From the NCBI GenBank assembly GCA_900554815.1, contig USIO01000044.1, positions 1 through 5,295 on the forward strand: a stretch of DNA of 5,295 nt, given 5' to 3'. Below the pieces are notes generated by a model. The model saw only the letters and a program-made list of their open reading frames with translations, searched no databases and was not told where the DNA came from. Every line of letters begins with the position of its first letter. Positions within the stretch are counted from its first letter, which is position 1. Positions 1 through 5,180 of this stretch are shown one piece after another. The position numbers and the translations under genes are program-made. Source of the DNA: an uncultured Clostridium sp. (GTDB lineage: Bacteria > Bacillota > Clostridia > TANB77 > CAG-508).

Positions 1-60
1 GAAAAAAACTCAAGTTTTAAAAATTCATTAAAGTATCTTATTCTCAGACAGCCTGCCGTC

Positions 61-80
61 CCTTTGTTCACCTTTGTTCA
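61..80. repeat. perfect 10-bp tandem direct repeat upstream of the thyX promoter
   Basis: CCTTTGTTCA occurs twice back to back with no spacer. It lies about 30 bp upstream of the thyX -35 box, where a regulator could bind, but there is no inverted partner and no known operator is recognised. The rest of 1-109 shows no convincing gene; a short palindrome (AAAACT/AGTTTT, about 6-18) could be what remains of a terminator of a gene to the left. Confidence 0.5.
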
Positions 81-109
81 TAAAGAAATAGTAGGCAAAC
101 AAATAAAAC

Positions 110-138
110 TTGAAAAAGAAATATTGATATGATACAAT
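110..138 (+). promoter_or_regulatory. sigma-A type extended -10 promoter for thyX
   Basis: The -35 box TTGAAA (110-115) is separated by exactly 17 bp from the -10 box TACAAT (133-138), which is preceded by the extended -10 dinucleotide TG (130-131). Transcription would start near 145, giving a leader of about 50 nt that contains a strong GAGGGAGG ribosome binding site (183-190). No riboswitch-like structure is apparent in the leader. Confidence 0.75.
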
Positions 139-197
139 CATCATTATAAAAATTACCTTAAAATAAATGTACTAAAAAAGACGAGGGAGGCAAAAAA

Positions 198-1343
198 ATG
201 AAAATCAGAGTAATTGCATCAACAAAAATAGGGTATGTGATGCCAAAAGAAGAAGCAATAAATTTTTCTGGAAAATCAGCAGGCATATGCTACCTACCAG
301 ATACTCTTGAAACTTTATTTCAAGAGCCACAAGAAAAAACAAATAAAAGAGTTAATGGTAACATTAAATCTGGTCATCATAGTGTATTTGGCCACCCAAC
401 ATATAACTTATGCTTTGAAGGAATTCCTAAAATACTTGCTATGGTTTTAAACAATGAAAAAATATATAATACATCCGAAAAATCTGCAAGGTATACTCAT
501 ATGGAACCTTCTAAAGAAGAAAAAGAACTATATGAAAAATGGATAGATATATTTAAAACACAAATAATCTTAAAATACCCCGAATTTGAAGAAAAAAGGG
601 TTCAAAAACTTGCTCAAGAAAATGCTAGATATCTTATTAGTGTATTTACACCAGCCACAATAATGGAATATACTACAAACTTTGGACAATTAAATTATAT
701 TATAAATTGGGCTAAAGACTACATTGAAAAAAATGATAATAATGAATTTTCATTAAAATTAAAAGAGACTTTTAAAGAATTTTTACAAGCAATGCCTGAC
801 TTAGAAGTTAGAGGATTAGATTCAAGAAAGAAAAACCTTAGTTTTTCTTTGTTTGCCCAAAGAAAAAGTAGAAATGAAGAATTTGGAGAAAACTATTGCA
901 CTACATATTTAGCTAGTTTTGCACAACTTGCACAAGCGCAAAGACATAGAACACTATCTTATGAAACGACATTACTTACAAAGGAACAATATTATATTCC
1001 ACCAATTATTATAGACACTACTTTAGAAAAAGAATGGCTTAAAGATATTTCATCTTTGAAAAAATATTTCCCTCAGGGAATGCTTGTACAAGTAAATGAA
1101 AGGGGTACTATAGAAAATTTTGTATTAAAATGTACTGAACGATTATGTGGTTCTGCTCAACTAGAAATTATGGAACAAACAAAAAAAACTTTGATAAAGT
1201 ATTTAGAAGCAACAAAAGAAAGACCTGAACTTTATAACTATTTACTACCATATTCTAAAGGAGCTCGATGTACATTTCCTGGATGGAAATGTAATTCACC
1301 ATGTATATTTGGTGGTAAAAATGCTATGAGTAGAATTATTTAG
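198..1343 (+). CDS. thyX: FAD-dependent thymidylate synthase, duplicated two-domain form
   Basis: ThyX makes dTMP from dUMP in the cytoplasm, using methylenetetrahydrofolate as carbon donor and FAD/NADPH as reductant. At 381 residues this is well above the usual 210-260, because it holds two ThyX-like units. Unit 1 (about 58-172) has GHHSVFGH (59-66), SARY (96-99) and NARYLISVFTPAT (142-154). Unit 2 (about 230-345) has QRHRTLS (248-254) and the C-terminal ERLCGSAQLEI (314-324), matching the family R...AQ.EI element. The signature RHRxxSxxxxSxRY is divided: unit 1 keeps SxRY but has NEK for RHR; unit 2 keeps RHRxxS but lacks SxRY. The tail carries three cysteines (358, 365, 369). The ATG start follows GAGGGAGG (183-190) with 7 nt spacing. 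It has its own promoter and terminator. R315 of the conserved AQ.EI element is encoded by CGA, so CGA appears to be read as Arg. Family call is firm; activity is inferred. Confidence 0.9.
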   Translation: MKIRVIASTKIGYVMPKEEAINFSGKSAGICYLPDTLETLFQEPQEKTNKRVNGNIKSGHHSVFGHPTYNLCFEGIPKILAMVLNNEKIYNTSEKSARYTHMEPSKEEKELYEKWIDIFKTQIILKYPEFEEKRVQKLAQENARYLISVFTPATIMEYTTNFGQLNYIINWAKDYIEKNDNNEFSLKLKETFKEFLQAMPDLEVRGLDSRKKNLSFSLFAQRKSRNEEFGENYCTTYLASFAQLAQAQRHRTLSYETTLLTKEQYYIPPIIIDTTLEKEWLKDISSLKKYFPQGMLVQVNERGTIENFVLKCTERLCGSAQLEIMEQTKKTLIKYLEATKERPELYNYLLPYSKGARCTFPGWKCNSPCIFGGKNAMSRII

Positions 1344-1350
1344 TATATAA

Positions 1351-1399
1351 AAAAGTAAAAACACTATTAATAAAAAGCATAATAGTGCTTTTTACTTTT
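1351..1399 (+). terminator. intrinsic terminator of thyX
   Basis: Eight nucleotides past the thyX stop, AAAAGTAAAAACACTATT (1351-1368) pairs with AATAGTG-C-TTTTTACTTTT (1381-1399), leaving one bulged C (1388) and a 12-nt loop. The lower stem is A/T, so the pairing T-rich arm can serve as the U-tract after the CACTATT/AATAGTG core. It could work weakly in the other direction as well. Confidence 0.7.
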
Positions 1400-1421
1400 A
1401 CTATTACAAAAAAATAGTAAA
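1397..1421. repeat. second hairpin overlapping the thyX terminator
   Basis: TTTACTATT (1397-1405) and AATAGTAAA (1413-1421) are perfect inverted arms around a 7-nt A-rich loop. The left arm begins inside the right arm of the preceding terminator hairpin, so only one of the two can be fully folded at once. The function is unknown. Confidence 0.4.
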
Positions 1422-1521
1422 GGTATTGTACTTGTAATCTAAAAACTTAAGAGTGGAATATTCTATAACAATATTTAAATTAATATTTTATAAAATGCAA
1501 ATATTTAATTTTAGAAAGAAG

Positions 1522-2283
1522 ATGAAATTATTGTTTTCAAACATAGGAGAATATAAACCATGTGGAATATTTACAACAGGCCATTTTATATTAATTGCAA
1601 TAACTTTAGCTTGTATTTTGATAGCTTTGAAATTTACTTACAACCAAAATAAAGAAGAAGTACATAAAATTATAAAAAAAATTACAATAGTAATGATTAT
1701 ATTTGAAGTAATGAGAATAAGTTATAATATAAGACAAAATTCAATTTATGCAGTTAATACATATATGCCACTATATTATTGCAGTATATTATTATATGCA
1801 GGAGTATTGAGTTCATTTGGAAAAGGAATTTTGAAGAAGATAGGGGATGTATCTTTAGCAACTGGTACAGCAATTGGTGGTATAATCTTTATCATATACC
1901 CATCTACTTCATTACCTATATATCCTGCTTTTCATATTTTAAGTATACATAGCTTTTTATTCCATGGAATTATGATATATTTAGGAATATTAGTAAATAA
2001 AACTAGATATGTAGAAATAGAAAAAAAAGATGTTATATATTTTGCTAGCCTAATTGGAATAATGAGTATAGCAGCTTTAATAATTAATAATTTATTTAAT
2101 GGAAATTTAATGTTTATATCAAATAATTTTCCTGGAACTCCAATAGAATTTATCTATAACCTAACTAATGGAGGAATTTTATATAGTTTAATTATGATTA
2201 TTTCTCAAATGACGATACCATTTTATATTTCCTATTTTTTTATAAAAAAGAGTTATTGCGTATCGGCACAGTCTAATGCTTAA
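1522..2283 (+). CDS. YwaF/TIGR02206-type (TMEM164-like) integral membrane protein
   Basis: A seven-helix membrane protein of 253 residues from this ATG. Numbering from the GTG at 1453 (276 residues), hydrophobic segments fall near 41-61, 75-91, 103-120, 134-150, 160-180, 193-212 and 240-263. The layout fits the YwaF family: TGHF before helix 1, MPLYYC (105-110) in helix 3, IYP (148-150), IHSFLFHG (165-172) and NLFNGNLMFIS (213-223) before the last helix. Human TMEM164, in the same broad family, is reported to be an acyltransferase using Cys and His, but no bacterial function is established and none is claimed here. The start is uncertain: ATG 1522 gives the N-terminal length usual for the family and has a purine stretch (AGAAAGAAG) just before it; GTG 1453 and ATG 1495 are in frame but lack a good ribosome binding site. 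A TATAAAAT box (1489-1496) without a clear -35 may serve as promoter. The 3' end encodes an unremarkable polar tail. Confidence 0.8.
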   Translation: MKLLFSNIGEYKPCGIFTTGHFILIAITLACILIALKFTYNQNKEEVHKIIKKITIVMIIFEVMRISYNIRQNSIYAVNTYMPLYYCSILLYAGVLSSFGKGILKKIGDVSLATGTAIGGIIFIIYPSTSLPIYPAFHILSIHSFLFHGIMIYLGILVNKTRYVEIEKKDVIYFASLIGIMSIAALIINNLFNGNLMFISNNFPGTPIEFIYNLTNGGILYSLIMIISQMTIPFYISYFFIKKSYCVSAQSNA

Positions 2284-2368
2284 TTTTTTAAAGCAGCAAA
2301 ATAAGAGGTACATAGATTAAAGTAACTTAATTAAAATTCTCTGCATATAATAAAATTGGAGGTGGACT

Positions 2369-2668
2369 ATGATAGAAGGAAACTATAATCTTAAACTGGA
2401 TACGCCAATTGGAGAAATTACAGGAAATTTAGAATTAAAAATGGTAGATGGTACATTAGAAGGATACATAGAAACTTTGGGGGCAAAAAATCATTTTACT
2501 GGAGGAAAGGCAGAAGGAAATAAATGTGTATTTGAGGGAAAGTTTAACACACCAATTGGAGAAATTACTTATGAAATATTGGGAATTGTGGAAGGAGATA
2601 ATATAGATATATATGCTAGTACAAATAAAGGAAGATTTAAAATAAACGGTAAACGTTTTAAAAAATAA
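2369..2668 (+). CDS. small beta-rich protein built of two tandem ~49-residue repeats
   Basis: A 99-residue protein with no signal peptide or membrane segment, rich in Gly and alternating hydrophobic residues as in a beta sandwich or barrel. Its two halves align along their whole length: residues 6-47 and 55-96 share TPIGEIT (12-18 and 61-67, offset 49 residues), followed by beta-strand/turn patterns ending in FTGGK and FKINGKR. The repeat also shows in DNA: CCAATTGGAGAAATTAC is identical at 2405-2421 and 2552-2568. The start is secure: GGAGG (2358-2362) lies 6 nt before the ATG. The gene follows the membrane protein by 85 nt with no terminator between, so co-transcription is possible. I recall similar short Gly-rich TP(M/I)G-repeat proteins in Clostridia but know no assigned function; a cytoplasmic ligand-binding or scaffold role would be a guess. 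Confidence 0.8.
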   Translation: MIEGNYNLKLDTPIGEITGNLELKMVDGTLEGYIETLGAKNHFTGGKAEGNKCVFEGKFNTPIGEITYEILGIVEGDNIDIYASTNKGRFKINGKRFKK

Positions 2669-2695
2669 TGTATATATTTATTTTAATTATATACA
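2669..2695 (+). terminator. weak A/T hairpin after the repeat protein gene
   Basis: TGTATATA (2669-2676) pairs perfectly with TATATACA (2688-2695) around an 11-nt T-rich loop, starting directly after the stop codon. The stem is almost all A-T and is followed only by CTTTC, so it would be a poor terminator alone; the large palindrome downstream is a stronger candidate. Confidence 0.35.
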
Positions 2696-2738
2696 CTTTC
2701 AAATATAGAAATTATAGGGAATTTAAGATTACTTTGCA

Positions 2739-2831
2739 AAAAACATAGTTATAAAAATGAAGTGGTAAAATGAAAGTAGACACAAAAAGTTTGCTTCCAT
2801 TTTACCACTTCATTATAAAAACTATGTTTTT
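2739..2831. terminator. 93-nt near-perfect palindrome, probable bidirectional terminator between convergent genes
   Basis: Arms 2739-2781 and 2789-2831 form a 43-position stem with four mismatches (2751, 2753, 2755, 2773) and two G-U wobbles, around the loop ACAAAAA. The outer ends are A-tract (2738-2743) and T-tract (2827-2831), so either strand yields a stem followed by U residues. It sits between the rightward 2369-2668 gene and leftward mutS2; the mutS2 stop codon (2832-2830) touches the base of the stem. A structured small RNA is an alternative. Confidence 0.7.
2758..2812. mobile_element. possible 55-bp palindromic insert (MITE-like) in the terminator loop
   Basis: The segment has 15-bp perfect terminal inverted repeats, TGAAGTGGTAAAATG and CATTTTACCACTTCA. 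Its ends coincide exactly with a 9-bp direct repeat, TTATAAAAA, at 2749-2757 and 2813-2821, which looks like a target-site duplication. Removing the insert and one direct repeat leaves AAAAACATAGTT-ATAAA-AACTATGTTTTT, a perfect 12-bp terminator stem. It has no coding capacity. No second copy is present in the window, so mobility is an inference. Confidence 0.45.
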
Positions 2832-5171
2832 AATTTAACTCAACAATTGTTACTCCCATTTCGCCCTCACCAAAAGTTCCTAAACGAAATGACTTTACAT
2901 GAGGATTAGTTTTTAAGTAATTATGAATACCGCTTACGCAAAGCACCTGTTCCTTTCCCATGAACAATTCTAACAGAATGTAAATTAGACAACACACAAT
3001 CATCTAAATATTTATCAATTACTGATATGGCGTCTTCTACATTATATCCAAGCAGATTAATTTCGGCAGATATATTAGAAGACTTAAAATAGTGATGAGG
3101 GTTACTAACAGGGGTAGTGCTAGATTTAGTGATTTTTGCTGGTTCCATTAAATTTTCTATAGAAAAATATATTTTGCTATTTCCAACTTGAACTTCAATT
3201 TTTTTAGATTTATTAGGGAGAGAAAGTATTTTGCCATTACAATTAAGACTAGGAATAAACACTGCATTTCCTACTTTTATATTTTCTATAGCTAATTTTT
3301 TTTCATTATGGACGGGCTGTTCCATAATATTAATATCTTTTATTTTTTCATTTAAACTATTTCTTAATAAATTAGCTTCTTTGGAAGAAGAAAAAGAGTC
3401 TAACTTTTTTATTATATTATCTGCTTCTTGTTTAGCTGACAATAAAATATCTCTTGCTTCTAATTTTGCCTTATTTAAAATTGCTTGAGAAGTTTCTTTT
3501 AAATTAAGATTTTCTTTTTCCAAAGCTTCTCTTAATTCTTCTACGGTAGCAGAATTTTCTAATATTTTTTGTTTTTCGTTTTCTATTATATGTTTATCAT
3601 CACATATTGCCTTTAATAATTCTTCTATATGAATAGTGTCTGAATTTATAAAACTTTTTGCTCTATTTAATATACATATGTCCAATCCTAATTTTTTACA
3701 AATAGCAAAAGCATTACTTTTTCCAGGAACACCAATTAATAATTTATAAGTGGGTTTTAAATTTTCAACATCAAATTCTGAACTTGCATTTTCAAAACCA
3801 CTTGTAACAAGTGCATAATTTTTAATTTCTTGGTAATGTGTAGTAGAAATAGTTAAAGACTCTTTTTTATGAAAATACTCCAAAATACTCATTGCAAGAC
3901 TTGCGCCTTCAATAGGATCTGTACCAGAACCTAATTCATCTAAAAGAATTAAACTGTTCTTAGTAGCACAATTAATAATTTCTATAATATTACACATATG
4001 GGAAGAAAATGTACTTAAGGATTCTTGAATACTCTGATCATCCCCGATATCTGCAAAAATAGAATCAAAAACATAAATGCTACTTTTTTCGGAAGAGGGA
4101 ATATATAACCCGCTACATGCCATAGAGCATAAAAGACCAGTAGTTTTTAAAGTAACAGTTTTACCACCAGTGTTAGGACCTGTAATTACAAGAGTAGAAA
4201 AATTTTTACCAATATTAATATCAATAGGTACAACATCATTAGGATTTATTAAAGGATGCCTTGCCTGAATAAGGTTAATAGATTTTTCATTACATAAAAT
4301 TGGCTCTGTTGCACCGAATAGATTTAGCATATTTTGCTTTTGCAAAAGCAAAATCAATTTTTCCAATAAGTATTATATTGTTTTCTAATTCATTAACTAA
4401 ATTATAAAATAAACTTGTAAGTTTTTGAAGTATTTTTTCAATTTCATTTGTTTCTTCCAATTTTAATGAATTTAATTCATTGTTTAATTCAAAAACAGAT
4501 ATGGGCTCAATAAAAACTGTAGAACCACTAGCAGAAATATCATGAATAAATCCTTTTATTTCAGAACGATATTCTGATTTTACAGGAATAACAAAACGTC
4601 CAGACCTAATTGTTATAATTGGCTCTCCAATATATTTAGAATTTAAAAATGAGTTTAATTTTGCACGAATATTGTTTTCACTTTTTCTAATATTTCTTCT
4701 AATAGTGGCTAAATTAAAAGATGCATTGTCACCAAAAGTATTTTCGTCAATAATAGAAGAAAATATTGTGTTTTCTACGGAAGGATTGGAATACAACTCA
4801 GTAAAATAAGAAGAAATAATTTTGCAAAAGGATGTATCAACATCATCCTTTACAAAATATTCCTTTAGATTTCTTGAAAGTTTTAAAATACTAGCTAAAT
4901 CTAACAATTGACTGCTAGATAGTATAGAACCACTAGACAAAGATTTTAGATGAAAAGATATATTAGGTATTTCTAGCATAGGAAGTGTGCTTTTTCTATA
5001 AAGTAACTTAAAACATTCTGTTGTTTCATCTAATAAAGTCTGAGCTTCTTTAAAATTGCTAGAAGGAAATAATTGCATGACTAAATCTTTGCCAATATAA
5101 GTAGTAGCAAACCCAACTAAAATTTCTTTTATTTTATTATATTCTAATTTTTCTAAATATTTTTCTTTCAT
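2830..5171 (-). CDS. mutS2: MutS2 ATPase/Smr protein, full gene needing two +1 frameshifts
   Basis: Read with one nucleotide skipped at each of two CGG codons (first at 4316, second at 2932), this gives a collinear 779-residue MutS2, the usual family length (about 780-790). Domain order: core/lever and clamp (about 1-320, with GRFVIPVKSEYR and HDISASGSTVFIEP), Walker A GPNTGGKT (331-338), signature STFSSHM (386-392), Walker B LILLDE (407-412), TTHY switch (443-446), coiled coil (about 510-610), KOW-like segment (about 630-676) and Smr domain (about 701-779) with HGKGTG (737-742). All ATPase motifs are intact, but the Smr LDLR motif reads INLL. MutS2 binds branched DNA, and in Bacillus subtilis it also recognises collided ribosomes and splits them. 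The ATG start matches the family N-terminus but has no ribosome binding site; the promoter lies almost on top of it. Without shifting, translation stops at 293 residues; with only the first shift, at 749. Confidence 0.88.
2921..4366 (-). CDS. mutS2: mutS2, second reading-frame segment (ATPase and most of Smr)
   Basis: This open frame overlaps the first by 77 nt. Genuine MutS2 sequence starts at GATEPIL (segment residues 18-24), after the shift point; the 17 residues before it are a shadow of the first frame. Its TTG at 4366 has no ribosome binding site, so independent initiation is unlikely. It holds GPNTGGKT (63-70), STFSSHM (118-124), LILLDELGSGTDP (139-151), TTHYQEIK (175-182), NASSEFD and VPGKSNAF, all typical of MutS2, then a Glu/Lys-rich coiled coil and the start of the Smr domain. 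After GTGALRK it runs out of frame as RYS and stops at 2923-2921, thirty residues short of the domain end. Confidence 0.75.
   Translation of the reverse strand: MEKLILLLQKQNMLNLFGATEPILCNEKSINLIQARHPLINPNDVVPIDINIGKNFSTLVITGPNTGGKTVTLKTTGLLCSMACSGLYIPSSEKSSIYVFDSIFADIGDDQSIQESLSTFSSHMCNIIEIINCATKNSLILLDELGSGTDPIEGASLAMSILEYFHKKESLTISTTHYQEIKNYALVTSGFENASSEFDVENLKPTYKLLIGVPGKSNAFAICKKLGLDICILNRAKSFINSDTIHIEELLKAICDDKHIIENEKQKILENSATVEELREALEKENLNLKETSQAILNKAKLEARDILLSAKQEADNIIKKLDSFSSSKEANLLRNSLNEKIKDINIMEQPVHNEKKLAIENIKVGNAVFIPSLNCNGKILSLPNKSKKIEVQVGNSKIYFSIENLMEPAKITKSSTTPVSNPHHYFKSSNISAEINLLGYNVEDAISVIDKYLDDCVLSNLHSVRIVHGKGTGALRKRYS
2929..2932 (-). other. second +1 frameshift site, CGG-T at mutS2 codon 747
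   Basis: On the minus strand the zero frame reads CGT AAG CGG TAT TCA TAA. Skipping the C gives CGT AAG GGT ATT CAT (R-K-G-I-H) and then 30 further residues ending FGEGEMGVTIVELN before TAA at 2832-2830. This is the standard Smr C-terminus, and Gly follows GALRK in the family. The three-codon distance to the zero-frame stop would cut off the last Smr strands. Confidence 0.85.
4290..5171 (-). CDS. mutS2: mutS2, first reading-frame segment (N-terminal 293 codons)
   Basis: This is the part of mutS2 read without frameshifting. Residues 1-285 are good MutS2 sequence: the N-terminal helical core, the clamp segment with TIRSGRFVIPVK (187-198) and DISASGSTVFIEP (211-223), and the final helix FAFAKAKYAKS (274-284). 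From CGG codon 286 onward the eight residues RCNRANFM are out of register and end at TAA (4292-4290). In canonical MutS2 the sequence after AKYA-S continues as x-x-AT-P-IL, which is found one nucleotide ahead in the next segment. A product ending here would lack the ATPase and Smr domains. Confidence 0.75.
   Translation of the reverse strand: MKEKYLEKLEYNKIKEILVGFATTYIGKDLVMQLFPSSNFKEAQTLLDETTECFKLLYRKSTLPMLEIPNISFHLKSLSSGSILSSSQLLDLASILKLSRNLKEYFVKDDVDTSFCKIISSYFTELYSNPSVENTIFSSIIDENTFGDNASFNLATIRRNIRKSENNIRAKLNSFLNSKYIGEPIITIRSGRFVIPVKSEYRSEIKGFIHDISASGSTVFIEPISVFELNNELNSLKLEETNEIEKILQKLTSLFYNLVNELENNIILIGKIDFAFAKAKYAKSIRCNRANFM
4313..4316 (-). other. first +1 frameshift site, CGG-T at mutS2 codon 286
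   Basis: On the minus strand the zero frame reads AAA TCT ATT CGG TGC AAC, leading to a stop eight codons after CGG. Skipping the C gives AAA TCT ATT GGT GCA ACA (K-S-I-G-A-T), matching in length the family pattern S-L-N-A-T. The homology break fixes the extra base to within the ATTC tetranucleotide (4319-4316). Confidence 0.8.
4331..4354. repeat. perfect 24-bp palindrome inside mutS2
   Basis: ATTTTGCTTTTG (4331-4342) is followed directly by its exact reverse complement, with no loop. On the coding strand it spells DFAFAKAK, residues conserved in MutS2. It ends 14 nt upstream of the first CGG shift site. Whether it has any role in shifting, or simply reflects F-A-K codon choice, cannot be told. 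Confidence 0.6.
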
Positions 5172-5180
5172 AATACATAT

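Noticed and set aside
28..81. 17-codon minus-strand frame (MNKGEQRDGRL...)
   Set aside because: No ribosome binding site or recognisable peptide, and its start lies within the tandem repeat.
1..132. 43-codon open frame entering from the left edge, ending in TGA at 130-132
   Set aside because: It runs through the repeat and both boxes of the thyX promoter, and its peptide resembles no known protein end.
2264..2283. Possible frame break at the end of the YwaF-like gene, where TATCGGCAC occurs
   Set aside because: The CGG is out of frame (GTA TCG GCA), the seventh helix is already complete, and the remaining tail needs no shift.
2346..2351. Perfect TATAAT box before the 2369-2668 gene
   Set aside because: No -35 box at 16-18 bp, and the implied start would fall on the ribosome binding site itself; likely chance in AT-rich DNA, so not listed as a promoter.
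2646..2650. Motif-linked sequencing error at CGGT as the cause of the mutS2 frame breaks
   Set aside because: Another CGGT, in the 2369-2668 gene (AAC GGT), carries no extra base, and neither mutS2 site is a homopolymer; raw reads would still be needed to exclude error.
3231..3488. 85-codon open frame on the plus strand
   Set aside because: Antisense to the mutS2 coiled-coil region, no ribosome binding site, low-complexity Phe/Leu/Ser product typical of an AT-rich shadow frame.
4077..4268. 63-codon open frame on the plus strand
   Set aside because: Antisense to the highly conserved MutS2 Walker A region; its openness follows from that constraint.
2830..5171. mutS2 as a simple decaying pseudogene
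   Set aside because: Apart from two single-base insertions in the same CGGT context, all motifs and the full length are intact and no in-frame stops are seen; not fully excluded.
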